From the NCBI RefSeq assembly GCF_019930045.1, contig NZ_JAHZQQ010000007.1, forward strand, positions 1 to 60,608: DNA of 60,608 nt, written 5' to 3'. The notes beneath the pieces are model-generated. The model was given only the letters and a program-made list of their open reading frames with translations. It did no database searches and had not been told where the DNA came from. The translations under genes were made by a program, and so were the position numbers. The number at the start of each line of letters is the position of its first letter. The stretch's first letter is position 1. Source of the stretch: Streptococcus australis. Lineage in GTDB: Bacteria > Bacillota > Bacilli > Lactobacillales > Streptococcaceae. Below are positions 47,378-56,256 of this stretch, one piece after another.

Positions 47378-48805
47378 TTATAATGATTGATACAGATCAG
47401 CATAATGTTGACTAGCTGTATCCCATGAGAAGTCACGATTCATGGCTTCTCTTTGGAGACCATACCAAGCATCCTTATCATGAGTATAGACCGTCAAAGC
47501 TTGATCTACAGCCCAGTTTAGCCAATAACCAGATAGGTTGTTAAAGCTAAAGCCAGTACCACTACCATCAAGTACATTATAGGCTTGAACTGTATCTCTC
47601 AGTCCGCCTACCTCGTGAACCAATGGTAGCGTACCATAGCGCATAGCCATCATTTGAGATAGTCCACATGGTTCAAAACGACTTGGCATCAAGAAGACAT
47701 CCGAAGCGGCATAGATTTCTTGCGCCAACTGGACATCAAACATGATGTTAGCAGAGAGTTTATCTGGATAAGCTTGACCAAACCAAGCAAAGGCATGTTC
47801 AAAACCAGGATCTCCTGTTCCCAAAAGAACGATTTGGATATCCTTTTGTAGAAGGTTATGGAGTTCTTCAACCACCACATCAAAGCCTTTTTGGCGAGTC
47901 AAGCGAGAAACGATTCCAAACAAAGGTACATCATCACGTACTGGAAGTCCAACACGTTCCTGAAGAGCTCGTTTGCTTACTGCTTTTCCTGATAAATCAT
48001 CTATATTGAAATGATAGGACAAAAGCGGATCTGTCTCAGGATTATAAAGGTCTGTATCGATTCCATTCACAATCCCCGTTAATTTACCAGACTCCATGCG
48101 CAAGATTTGATCAAGGCCACAACCATATTCAGCTGTCCTGATTTCATAACTATAACTTGGTGAAACAGTGGTCACACGATCAGCATAAAGGATCCCAGCC
48201 TTCATCCAGTTCAAGCAATCCTTCCACCGAAGGGTACCATCTTCGTAGCGCTCAAATCCAACGCCAAACAGATCCCACAACATTCCTGGGTCAAACTGAC
48301 CTTGGAACTCCAGATTATGAATGGTCAAGACAGACTTAATTCCATTGTAAGCTTGAATCCAACGGTATTTCTCTTTTAGTAGGAAAGGAATCATGGCTGT
48401 ATGATAATCATGAACATGGATGATATCAGGAATAAAATCCACTCGTTCCATCATCTCAAGCGTTGCCAATTGGAAGTAGGCAAAGCGCTCCCCATCATCA
48501 AAATCTCCGTAGACATGTCCTCTAAAGAAATATTTCTGGTTATCAATAAAATAGAAGGTAACACCATCACGATGGATGCGTTTCACACCAACATATTCGC
48601 TTCTCCAACCCACTCTGGTCTCGAAGTGTAAAACATCTTCAATTTGGTCGCCAAATTTCGCCTCTACCATGTCGTAGTAGGGGAGGACGACACGAACATC
48701 ATGTCCTTTTTTAGCCAAGGATTTAGGGAGTGCTCCAATCACATCTCCTAGCCCCCCTGTTTTTGAAAAGGGAGCTCCTTCTGCGGCAACAAACAATAAT
48801 TTCAT
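47378..48805 (-). CDS. glgA: Glycogen synthase
   Basis: 475 residues of GT5 type. ADP-glucose lysine motif [13 protein letters not shown] at the N-terminus, [16 protein letters not shown] near 240 and the C-terminal [18 protein letters not shown] near 377 with the catalytic glutamate. It extends glycogen from ADP-glucose. Its ATG overlaps the glgD stop by 1 bp. glgP, which often follows, is not in the window; the repeat element and the protease gene come instead. Confidence 0.97.
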   Translation of the reverse strand: MKLLFVAAEGAPFSKTGGLGDVIGALPKSLAKKGHDVRVVLPYYDMVEAKFGDQIEDVLHFETRVGWRSEYVGVKRIHRDGVTFYFIDNQKYFFRGHVYGDFDDGERFAYFQLATLEMMERVDFIPDIIHVHDYHTAMIPFLLKEKYRWIQAYNGIKSVLTIHNLEFQGQFDPGMLWDLFGVGFERYEDGTLRWKDCLNWMKAGILYADRVTTVSPSYSYEIRTAEYGCGLDQILRMESGKLTGIVNGIDTDLYNPETDPLLSYHFNIDDLSGKAVSKRALQERVGLPVRDDVPLFGIVSRLTRQKGFDVVVEELHNLLQKDIQIVLLGTGDPGFEHAFAWFGQAYPDKLSANIMFDVQLAQEIYAASDVFLMPSRFEPCGLSQMMAMRYGTLPLVHEVGGLRDTVQAYNVLDGSGTGFSFNNLSGYWLNWAVDQALTVYTHDKDAWYGLQREAMNRDFSWDTASQHYADLYQSL

Positions 48806-49941
48806 TATCCAATATCCTCTGTAATCACAGCACCTTTTTTAATTACAAGAGGTGCCTCTTTGGTTCCACGAATGGTTACACCAGTTTCAACTACGACGCC
48901 CTTGTCAAGAATCGCATGCTCAACGACTGCTCCCTCATGGACAACGACACCTGGAAACAGGAGACTGCTACGAATTTCTGCCCCCTGGTGTAGATGAACG
49001 CGACGAGAAATGATAGAATCATGCACCAAAGCTTCGACAATGCTTCCTGATGCAAATTGCGAATTGCGAATTTCTGCTGAAGCAGCGTAATAGGTTGGTT
49101 CCTCATTTTTTACCTTGGTATAAATCTTTTGATTTGGTGAGAAGAGGGACATAAATTTATTGGTTTCCAACATATCCAAGTTAGCACGATAGTAGGATTC
49201 AACTGAATGAATATTGGCAATATAGCCGGTGTATTCAAAAGCGAAGGCTCCATATTCTACTGCTAAATCACGAAGAATATAACGCAATTTTTCTGGATGT
49301 TCTTTATGGATTTCTGATTCTAATTTTTCAATCAACCATGGTGTATCCACAATAAAGATATCCGTTGACATATTATAGAGAGCATCTGAATCTGTTCCAT
49401 CAAACAATCTTTGACCCGTAACATGGTCAGTCTCATCAATATCCAAGATAGCATTTACTTCAGAGATGTCACGATGATGCAACTTTTTGTACACGACTGT
49501 AATAGGTGCATCAACGGTATTATGCAAATGGAAAACCTGGTTTAAATCAATATTTACCAAGACGTCACAGTTGAGAGCGACTGTTTGATTAGATCCTGAG
49601 CGTTTTAAATAAGTTAATAACTGCTCATAGTACTCTTTCCCAACATTAGAGCTTTCAACTGGTGTGTTATAAATTCCAAGGTAGTAGTGGCTCAAAAGAG
49701 TTGACAAGCCCCACTCACGACCAGAGCGGATATGGTCAAAGACAGAACTGATATTTTCTTGTTGGAAAATACCGAATACACTACGGATTCCTGCGTTAGC
49801 AAGGCTAGAAAGCGGGAAGTCAATCAAACGATATTTCCCATCAAATGGCAGACTGGCAACAGGACGATGATCTGTCAATGACGACATATCATGGAAGCCT
49901 ACTGTGTTTCCTAAAATAGCTGAATACTTATCAATCTTCAT
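48805..49941 (-). CDS. glgD: ADP-glucose pyrophosphorylase regulatory-like subunit
   Basis: 378 residues, clearly homologous to GlgC in the fold ([19 protein letters not shown], left-handed beta helix at the C-terminus). The N-terminal nucleotide loop GGxGTRL is replaced by [13 protein letters not shown], so it is not expected to be catalytic alone. In Firmicutes GlgC and GlgD form a more active complex. Overlaps glgC by 11 bp. Confidence 0.95.
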   Translation of the reverse strand: MKIDKYSAILGNTVGFHDMSSLTDHRPVASLPFDGKYRLIDFPLSSLANAGIRSVFGIFQQENISSVFDHIRSGREWGLSTLLSHYYLGIYNTPVESSNVGKEYYEQLLTYLKRSGSNQTVALNCDVLVNIDLNQVFHLHNTVDAPITVVYKKLHHRDISEVNAILDIDETDHVTGQRLFDGTDSDALYNMSTDIFIVDTPWLIEKLESEIHKEHPEKLRYILRDLAVEYGAFAFEYTGYIANIHSVESYYRANLDMLETNKFMSLFSPNQKIYTKVKNEEPTYYAASAEIRNSQFASGSIVEALVHDSIISRRVHLHQGAEIRSSLLFPGVVVHEGAVVEHAILDKGVVVETGVTIRGTKEAPLVIKKGAVITEDIG

Positions 49942-51073
49942 CTGTTGCTACCCCCACTTTTTCGTTATATCCAACGACTTGTACTTCTTCCGTTCCATCG
50001 ATGACAACACCTTCTGAAACGACTGCTCCTTCACCGATAATGGCACGTCTAATCACAGCACCTTGTCCGATAATGGCACCACTCATGATGACAGAATCTT
50101 CAACGACTGCACCTTTACGAACTTGTGCTTCCGTAGACAAGATAGAACGTTTTACTGTTCCATCTACCAAGCACCCATCCACTACCAAGGAATCTTCAAT
50201 ATGGGCATGTTCGCCAAAGAAGTTTGGTGGTGAAATCAAGTTACGAGAATAGATCTTCCAGTGACGGTCGCGGCTATCCAAGGCATTGTTTGGATCAATG
50301 TATTCCATATTCGCTTCCCAAAGAGATTCAATAGTCCCCACATCTTTCCAATAGCCCTTGAATTCATAAGCATAGACGCTTTCACCAGATTCAAGATAAG
50401 TTGGAATAACGTTTTTACCAAAGTCAGACATATCGATGTCACTCTTCTCTGCAGCCACTAGCATATTGCGCAGGCGAGACCAGTCAAAAATGTAGATTCC
50501 CATGGAAGCTTTTGTTGATTTTGGCTCTGCAGGTTTTTCTTCAAATTCGACAATTCGATTGTTAGCATCCGTATTCATAATTCCGAAACGGCTAGCTTCT
50601 TTTAAAGGTACATCCAATACAGCTACTGTAAGGCTTGCATTGTGATCTTTGTGAGACTGAAGCATTTCGTCGTAGTCCATCTTGTAGATATGGTCTCCAG
50701 AAAGGATCAACACGTACTCTGGATTGATACTATCGATGTAGTCGATATTTTGGAAAATCGCATGACTTGTTCCTTCAAACCAACGATTTCCTTCACTTGC
50801 AGAATACGGTTGAAGGATAGAAACCCCAGTATTAATGCCATCAAGACCCCAACTTGAACCATTTCCGATATGGTTGTTTAAGGCAAGCGGTTGATACTGA
50901 GTAATCACGCCAACATTGTGGATACCTGAGTTGGCACAGTTGGATAAGGCAAAGTCAATAATACGATAACGTCCCCCAAATTGCACTGCAGGTTTGGCAA
51001 TGCTTTGAGTGAGTTTTCCAAGGCGAGTTCCTTGCCCACCAGCAAGGATCAGAGCTAGCATTTCATTCTTCAT
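49931..51073 (-). CDS. glgC: Glucose-1-phosphate adenylyltransferase
   Basis: 380 residues. The N-terminal [15 protein letters not shown] binds [19 protein letters not shown] and [19 protein letters not shown] follow, and GIYIFDW plus [11 protein letters not shown] complete the sugar-nucleotide site. A C-terminal beta helix ends it. It makes ADP-glucose, the committed step of glycogen synthesis. Confidence 0.97.
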   Translation of the reverse strand: MKNEMLALILAGGQGTRLGKLTQSIAKPAVQFGGRYRIIDFALSNCANSGIHNVGVITQYQPLALNNHIGNGSSWGLDGINTGVSILQPYSASEGNRWFEGTSHAIFQNIDYIDSINPEYVLILSGDHIYKMDYDEMLQSHKDHNASLTVAVLDVPLKEASRFGIMNTDANNRIVEFEEKPAEPKSTKASMGIYIFDWSRLRNMLVAAEKSDIDMSDFGKNVIPTYLESGESVYAYEFKGYWKDVGTIESLWEANMEYIDPNNALDSRDRHWKIYSRNLISPPNFFGEHAHIEDSLVVDGCLVDGTVKRSILSTEAQVRKGAVVEDSVIMSGAIIGQGAVIRRAIIGEGAVVSEGVVIDGTEEVQVVGYNEKVGVATDED

Positions 51074-51186
51074 TGATTACTCCTTTTTGGATTGACGAGA
51101 CCTTCTTCCCACTTCGAGAGGCACCATGACCTCTTCTACAGAGTTAGGAAGGGGATCATAGACCGCGATCAGTAGATCACCAACAA
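51074..51186 (-). other. glgB-glgC gap with an open frame lacking a start
   Basis: On the minus strand 51074-51186 has an uninterrupted frame that reads [20 protein letters not shown], then VMVPLEVGRRSRQSKKE and a stop. Composition is protein-like, but the frame opens directly behind the glgB stop with no ATG, GTG or TTG start in front of VVGD. It may be the tail of a formerly longer glgB or a small gene with an unusual start. AAAGGAG at its end serves glgC. Confidence 0.35.
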
Positions 51187-53088
51187 CTATTTTTTTGTTT
51201 TAGACACATTGGAACGAAGTTTTCGTTTCACTTTCCATACACTAGCTCCAAGAGCCGGTAAGGTGAAGGTCAAGGTTTGTGGATAATCTTTCCATAATCC
51301 CTCTTGAGTCTTCACTTCCTGGTTGTGCTCTTTCCAGACACCTCCCCATTTCTCTAATTCTGTATTCCAAATTTCTTCATAGACCCCAGCAACAGGGACG
51401 CCGACTGTAAAGTCCTTGCGCTCTACTGGTGCCATATTAAAGATACAAAGCAAATGATTTCCTTTTTTATCCTTACGAGTAAAGGTCAAGACACTTTGAT
51501 CTCGGTTATCCGCATCAATAATCTCAATACCGTCATAGCTATCATCAATTTCCCACAACATCTTGTTGTCTTTGTAGAATTGATTAAGTTGTGAAGTAAA
51601 CTCTTGCATCTTGCGGTTCATGTCATCTTCCAGATTAGACCATTCTAACTGTTCTTCAGACTTCCATTCTAAGAATTGGCCAAACTCTGAACCCATGAAG
51701 AGCAATTTCTTACCTGGATGACAAATCTGATAGGTCAAGAGATTGCGCAAGCCAGCGAACTGGTTGTAGCGATCTCCCCACATCTTATGCATGAGACTCT
51801 TCTTCCCGTGGACCACTTCATCATGAGAGAATGGCAACAAGAAGTTTTCAGAGAAGGCATACATAAAGCTAAAGGTCACCAAGTTGAAATCAAATTTCCG
51901 GTAAATAGGATCTTCCTCGTAGAAGCGAAGGATATCATTCATCCAACCCATATTCCACTTGTAGTCAAATCCTAAACCACCATACTCTTCCGGACCAGTG
52001 ATCTTGGTGCCAGATGAACTTTCCTCCGCTGCCATGATGACATCCGGATGTTCTGATTTAATCACAGCATTCATCCGCTTAAGGAAATGAATTCCCTCAT
52101 AGTTGAGATTTCCACCATCGATATTAGGTGTCCATGGACCACTATCGTAGTCTAAGTAAAGCATGTTGCTGACCGCATCGACCCGGATTCCATCCAAATG
52201 ATAAAACTCAATCCAGAATTTTACACTAGAGATAAGGAAGGATTGGACCTGGTTTTTCCCTAGATCAAAGTTCATTGCTCCCCAGCCATAGTTGTGGGCA
52301 CGATGATGATCTTGATATTCAAAGGTTGGTGTCCCATCGTAATAAGCCAAGGCATCATCATTGATGGTAAAGTGACCTGGCACCCAATCCACAATCACCC
52401 CGATGTTATTCAAATGACAGGCCTCAACGAAATCTTGAAACTCTTCCTGAGTTCCGTAGGTATGCTCTAAGGCAAAGTAACCCATCAATTGATAGCCCCA
52501 ACTTAGCCCAAGCGGGTGAGCCATCACCGGCATAAACTCCACATGGGTATAGTTCATTTTTACCAAGTAAGGAATCAAGTCTTCCTTCAACTGAGCAAAT
52601 GAATAGGGACTGCCATCTTCATTGCGTTTCCAAGAACCGGCATGAACTTCATAGATATTTACTGGACGAGATCTAAAGCCAAGTTTTCTCCGTCTGGCCA
52701 TCCAGAGTCCATCTTTCCATTTCCGCTCTGGAATATCTGTAATCACCGCTCCAGTTCCTGGACGTTTTTCCATGCGGACTGCTAAAGGATCCACCTTCAT
52801 CAAGCGGTGCCCATTTTGTCTTGTAACATGGTACTTATAGATATCGCCAACTTGAGGTGCAGTTGTAAAAACTTCCCAAACACCAGCTTCGTTTCTCACC
52901 ATAGGAATTTCATTTTCTTCCCATTGGGTGAAATCACCTACCAGGTGTACTGCCTGAGCATTTGGAGCCCATACACGGAAACTATACCCTTCCACACCAT
53001 CTACTTGCTCTTTATGAGCCCCTAGATAATGTTGAAGATGAAAGTTCTCACCGGTTCCAAATGTATACAATGCTTGTTTCGTATCCAT
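51187..53088 (-). CDS. glgB: 1,4-alpha-glucan branching enzyme
   Basis: 633 residues. CBM48 (about 30-115: [19 protein letters not shown]) precedes a GH13 barrel with the nucleophile aspartate in [15 protein letters not shown], the acid glutamate in MAAEESSS and the [12 protein letters not shown] motif, and a C-terminal beta domain. It makes alpha-1,6 branches. First gene of glgBCDA. Ribosome binding site GAGGTG. The promoter, a cre-like site and a palindrome lie just upstream. Confidence 0.97.
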   Translation of the reverse strand: MDTKQALYTFGTGENFHLQHYLGAHKEQVDGVEGYSFRVWAPNAQAVHLVGDFTQWEENEIPMVRNEAGVWEVFTTAPQVGDIYKYHVTRQNGHRLMKVDPLAVRMEKRPGTGAVITDIPERKWKDGLWMARRRKLGFRSRPVNIYEVHAGSWKRNEDGSPYSFAQLKEDLIPYLVKMNYTHVEFMPVMAHPLGLSWGYQLMGYFALEHTYGTQEEFQDFVEACHLNNIGVIVDWVPGHFTINDDALAYYDGTPTFEYQDHHRAHNYGWGAMNFDLGKNQVQSFLISSVKFWIEFYHLDGIRVDAVSNMLYLDYDSGPWTPNIDGGNLNYEGIHFLKRMNAVIKSEHPDVIMAAEESSSGTKITGPEEYGGLGFDYKWNMGWMNDILRFYEEDPIYRKFDFNLVTFSFMYAFSENFLLPFSHDEVVHGKKSLMHKMWGDRYNQFAGLRNLLTYQICHPGKKLLFMGSEFGQFLEWKSEEQLEWSNLEDDMNRKMQEFTSQLNQFYKDNKMLWEIDDSYDGIEIIDADNRDQSVLTFTRKDKKGNHLLCIFNMAPVERKDFTVGVPVAGVYEEIWNTELEKWGGVWKEHNQEVKTQEGLWKDYPQTLTFTLPALGASVWKVKRKLRSNVSKTKK

Positions 53089-53110
53089 TCACTCACCTCT
53101 CTCGCTTTTA

Positions 53111-53124
53111 TGTAAGCGCTTCCT
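53111..53124 (-). promoter_or_regulatory. CcpA cre-like site at glgB
   Basis: AGGAAGCGCTTACA fits the cre consensus TGWAANCGNTNWCA at 12 of 14 positions. It lies a few bases downstream of the predicted transcription start, where CcpA would block elongation or initiation. Confidence 0.6.
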
Positions 53125-53133
53125 ATTAATATT

Positions 53134-53162
53134 ATTCTACTATAAATAGTTGAAATATTCAA
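53134..53162 (-). promoter_or_regulatory. glgBCDA promoter
   Basis: -35 TTGAAT (53157-53162), 17-bp spacer and -10 TAGAAT (53134-53139), reading leftward. Predicted start is near 53127. Confidence 0.75.
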
Positions 53163-53180
53163 GATTTTTTCTTGAATATT
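53154..53180. promoter_or_regulatory. Perfect palindrome overlapping the glgB -35
   Basis: AATATTCAAGA and TCTTGAATATT, 11-bp arms without mismatch around five T. The left arm covers the -35 box, so a bound dimer would block polymerase. No regulator can be named. Confidence 0.6.
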
Positions 53181-53418
53181 ACGATGAAAAATTATGAAAA
53201 GAATTTGAAACTTTCATTGTTTCCCTGAAATTTCCTAAAGCAGATTCATAATTGTTCAGTTTTCAAACTATCTTTCCAATATTATACTATAAAAATAATT
53301 GTAATTAAACCTATTTCCGAATTTTTTTGGAAAATTTAAATTTTTTGTTTTGATATAGCAACACCTACTCCATTTTTGTTCAGCTACTTCATTTAAAGAA
53401 ACAAATACAGGTTTAAAA
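53181..53418. other. AT-rich spacer between glgB and ptsI
   Basis: No gene recognised. Very AT-rich with A/T tracts. It may contribute curvature or an UP-type element for glgB. Confidence 0.4.
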
Positions 53419-53448
53419 TAAAAAAGCTACCACCTCTTCCAAGGTGAT
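53419..53448 (-). terminator. ptsHI terminator
   Basis: ATCACCTT and AGAGGTGGT pair with G-U bonds around GGA and lead to GCTTTTTT on the minus strand. A TGATAAC/GTTATCA hairpin just before it reinforces the structure. Confidence 0.75.
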
Positions 53449-53476
53449 AACTTTGTTATCAGATTCTTAAAATCAA

Positions 53477-55210
53477 TTAATCTACGTTCACGTATTCTTT
53501 AGAAAGTTCAAGAACTTCTTCCATTGTTGAACATTCAGTAAGAGCACGGTTAGCGTATTCTTGCATCTTAGCTGTGTCAAGTTTCTTCATCAAGCTACGT
53601 GTACGAAGTACTGAAGTAGCTGACATTGAGAACTCATCCAAGCCCATTCCGACAAGAAGTGGAACAGCTGTTTGGTCACCAGCCATCTCACCACACATAC
53701 CAGCCCATTTACCTTCAGCGTGAGCTGCTTTGATAACATTGTTGATCAAGCGAAGGATTGATGGATTGTATGGTTGGTAAAGGTATGAAACTTGTTCGTT
53801 CATACGGTCAGCAGCCATTGTGTATTGGATCAAGTCGTTTGTACCGATTGAGAAGAAATCAACTTCTTTGGCAAATTGGTCTGCAAGCATAGCTGCAGCT
53901 GGGATTTCAATCATGATACCAACTTGGATATCATCTGCAACTGCGACACCTTCAGCAACCAATTTTGCTTTTTCTTCTTCAAGAATAGCTTTAGCAGTAC
54001 GGAACTCTTTCAACAAAGCAACCATTGGGAACATGATACGCAATTTACCGTGAACAGATGCACGAAGCAATGCACGCAATTGCGTACGGAACATTTGGTT
54101 ACCAGTTTCAGAGATAGAGATACGCAAAGCACGGTAACCCAAGAATGGGTTCATTTCTTTAGGAAGATCGAAGTAAGGAAGTTCTTTATCCCCACCGATA
54201 TCCATTGTACGAACGACAACAGGTTTACCGTTCATACCTTCAAGAACTGCTTTGTAAGCTTCGTATTGGTCGTCTTCCGTTGGGAAATCTTGAGAATCCA
54301 TGTACAAGAATTCTGTACGGTAGAGACCAACAGCCTCAGCACCATTTTCGTTCACACCTTCAACGTCTTTAGGTGTACCGATATTAGCTGCCAACTCAAA
54401 GTGTTTCCCATCTGCAGTCACTGTTTTCGCATCTTTCAAAAGAGCCCATTCAGCTTTTTGTTTAGCGTAAGCTTCTCCAGCTGCTTTGAATTCTGCAATT
54501 TGTTCTTCGCTTGGGTTGATGACTACTTCACCAGTAATTCCAGATACAGCCAAAATATCACCATCTTTTACAAGATCGGTAATGTTGTTTGTACCAAGAA
54601 CAGCTGCAATCTCCAGTGTACGCGCCATGATGGCTGAGTGACTGGTACGTCCACCAATGTTTGTAACAAAGGCTTTAACGAACTGTTTGTTCAATTGAGC
54701 TGTATCTGATGGAGTCAAGTCATGCGCAACCACGATTGCTTCTTCATTGATAGTTGCTGGGTTTGGCAATTTCTTACCAAGCAAGTTTGCAAGAACACGT
54801 TTGGTCACGTCGCGAATATCTGCCGCACGTTCTTGCATGTATGGGTTATCTTCCATTCCTTCAAAGATGGTGATAAACATATCTGTGACTTCTTTCAATC
54901 CAGCCTCAGCATTCACCTTCTTCGTGCGAATTGTTTCCTTGATCTGACCAACCATTTCAGGGTCAGAGAGAACCATCATGTGAGCATCAAATACTTGTGC
55001 TGCTTCCTCACCAAGGCTCGCTACTGCATTCTCCCGAATAAGAGAAAGCTCGTTCTGTGAAGCTTCTAGAGCTACATCCAAACGAGCTTCTTCTGCATTT
55101 GTATCTTCAACTGAGATTGTATCAAATGACAAGTCGGGTTGAACAAGTAGATATGCCTTAGCAACGGCAACACCATCAGATGCTGCAATTCCTTTAAGCA
55201 TTTCTGTCAT
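53477..55210 (-). CDS. ptsI: PTS enzyme I
   Basis: 577 residues. The phosphorylated histidine is in [15 protein letters not shown] near residue 190, the PEP-binding site in [17 protein letters not shown] near 455 and the catalytic cysteine in [11 protein letters not shown] near 503. It moves phosphate from PEP to HPr, the entry step of all PTS sugar uptake. It starts 2 bp after the ptsH stop. Confidence 0.98.
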   Translation of the reverse strand: MTEMLKGIAASDGVAVAKAYLLVQPDLSFDTISVEDTNAEEARLDVALEASQNELSLIRENAVASLGEEAAQVFDAHMMVLSDPEMVGQIKETIRTKKVNAEAGLKEVTDMFITIFEGMEDNPYMQERAADIRDVTKRVLANLLGKKLPNPATINEEAIVVAHDLTPSDTAQLNKQFVKAFVTNIGGRTSHSAIMARTLEIAAVLGTNNITDLVKDGDILAVSGITGEVVINPSEEQIAEFKAAGEAYAKQKAEWALLKDAKTVTADGKHFELAANIGTPKDVEGVNENGAEAVGLYRTEFLYMDSQDFPTEDDQYEAYKAVLEGMNGKPVVVRTMDIGGDKELPYFDLPKEMNPFLGYRALRISISETGNQMFRTQLRALLRASVHGKLRIMFPMVALLKEFRTAKAILEEEKAKLVAEGVAVADDIQVGIMIEIPAAAMLADQFAKEVDFFSIGTNDLIQYTMAADRMNEQVSYLYQPYNPSILRLINNVIKAAHAEGKWAGMCGEMAGDQTAVPLLVGMGLDEFSMSATSVLRTRSLMKKLDTAKMQEYANRALTECSTMEEVLELSKEYVNVD

Positions 55211-55212
55211 GT

Positions 55213-55476
55213 TTATGCCAATCCTTCTTTTTCCATTGTTTCAGCGATTGCTGCAAGAGCATCATCAGCGTCAGCACCTTCAGCTGAGATTACAACGTCA
55301 GCTCCTTGACCAACACCAAGGCTCATAACACCCATGATTGATTTCAAGTTAACTGATTTACCTTTGTATTCAAGAGTAATATCTGAAGCAAATTTGCTAG
55401 CAGTTTGAACCAACAAAGTTGCTGGACGTGCGTGGATACCTGTTTCTGCCACGATGTGGAAATCTTTAGAAGCCAT
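55213..55476 (-). CDS. ptsH: HPr phosphocarrier
   Basis: 87 residues, standard length. His15 in [12 protein letters not shown] takes phosphate from enzyme I, and Ser46 in [12 protein letters not shown] is the HPr kinase site that makes it the CcpA co-repressor. Strong ribosome binding site AAAGGAGAG. The product thus links directly to the cre site proposed at glgB. Confidence 0.98.
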   Translation of the reverse strand: MASKDFHIVAETGIHARPATLLVQTASKFASDITLEYKGKSVNLKSIMGVMSLGVGQGADVVISAEGADADDALAAIAETMEKEGLA

Positions 55477-55507
55477 AGTTTGACTCTCCTTTTATAATTA
55501 GTTTTGA

Positions 55508-55522
55508 GTTATCTGTGATAAC
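55508..55522 (-). promoter_or_regulatory. Small hairpin in the ptsH leader
   Basis: GTTATC and GATAAC pair around 3 nt, about 15 nt after the predicted start of the ptsH transcript. It may stabilise the mRNA. Confidence 0.4.
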
Positions 55523-55536
55523 CCTTACAATTTGCT

Positions 55537-55565
55537 ATTATATCATCTTCTTCATTATTTTTCAA
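55537..55565 (-). promoter_or_regulatory. ptsHI promoter
   Basis: -35 TTGAAA (55560-55565), 17-bp spacer and -10 TATAAT (55537-55542) with extended TGA, reading leftward. Confidence 0.85.
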
Positions 55566-55773
55566 GATTTTTATCACACACTTACTGAAAATACTTACAA
55601 GAAGCACTCAATTTTCTCTTCTTTTGAACTTCTTTTTTTACTTTCTTCTATTAAATAATTAGAATTGCTTTCTTGGACACAGTATATAGAATTTTAGGAA
55701 AAAGATAGGAATTCCTTTGACTTAAAAAACCTATATTTTATCACGTTTTCCTCAATTTTCACTAATTCTTACA

Positions 55774-55789
55774 ACACTACATATTGTGG
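55774..55789 (+). promoter_or_regulatory. NrdR box 1 upstream of nrdH
   Basis: ACACTACATATTGTGG matches the NrdR consensus acaCwAtATaTwGtgt at nearly all positions. Confidence 0.7.
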
Positions 55790-55815
55790 TATCCTTAGGT
55801 ATAGTTAATTTATGT

Positions 55816-55831
55816 GCACAATATTTAGTTA
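55816..55831 (+). promoter_or_regulatory. NrdR box 2 upstream of nrdH
   Basis: GCACAATATTTAGTTA keeps the central CAATATTTAG core. It lies exactly 42 bp from box 1, four helical turns, and ends 6 bp before the -35. Confidence 0.65.
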
Positions 55832-55837
55832 AAACTC

Positions 55838-55866
55838 TTGACAAGAAAAAACCTTTTGTTTATACT
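55838..55866 (+). promoter_or_regulatory. nrdHEF promoter
   Basis: -35 TTGACA (55838-55843), 17-bp spacer and -10 TATACT (55861-55866). Confidence 0.85.
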
Positions 55867-55905
55867 AGATACAGATTTATGAATTTAGAGGAGTTAGATC
55901 ACATT

Positions 55906-56124
55906 ATGGTGACAATTTATTCAAAAAATAATTGTGTTCAATGTAAAATGACCAAACGTTTTTTAGATACCAATCACGTTGAATACCGTGAAATTAATCT
56001 AGATGAGCAACCTGAGTTTGTGGACCATGTGAAAAACCTTGGTTTCAATGCTGCGCCAGTTATCCAAACGGCAGATGAAGTCTTCTCTGGCTTCCAACCA
56101 GCTAAGCTCAAGAAATTATCTTAA
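55906..56124 (+). CDS. nrdH: Glutaredoxin-like NrdH redoxin
   Basis: 72 residues with the redox motif CVQC (residues 11-14, YSKNNCVQCKMTKRFL) and the thioredoxin-type cis-Pro in AAPVIQ, typical of NrdH. It reduces class Ib ribonucleotide reductase with electrons from thioredoxin reductase. The start at 55906 gives the standard N-terminus MVTIYS; a longer frame upstream runs through the promoter. GAGGAG lies 11 bp before the ATG. Confidence 0.95.
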   Translation: MVTIYSKNNCVQCKMTKRFLDTNHVEYREINLDEQPEFVDHVKNLGFNAAPVIQTADEVFSGFQPAKLKKLS

Positions 56125-56149
56125 CATTATCAAACAGGATCTGATTGGT

Positions 56150-56236
56150 CTAGGGAATGGATTGCTGTAGTTCTCGACTACAGTGTTCCCCTGGCCCTTT
56201 TACTTGTACAGGGGAGCTTGCCTCCCCTTTGTTTTT
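56150..56236 (+). terminator. Structured nrdH-nrdE spacer with attenuator-like terminator
   Basis: First a two-tier stem: CTAGGG-AA with TTCCCCTGG, enclosing CTGTAG/CTACAG (56150-56193). Then GGGGAG/CTCCCC with TTTGTTTTT (56211-56236), which looks like an intrinsic terminator inside the operon. It would lower nrdE relative to nrdH. Confidence 0.6.
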
Positions 56237-56256
56237 GAATTAGAAAAAGGAACATT

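Noticed and set aside
53876..54637. 253-codon plus-strand open frame opposite ptsI
   Set aside because: Shadow of the high-expression codon bias of ptsI; composition rich in Phe, Cys and His unlike a real protein.
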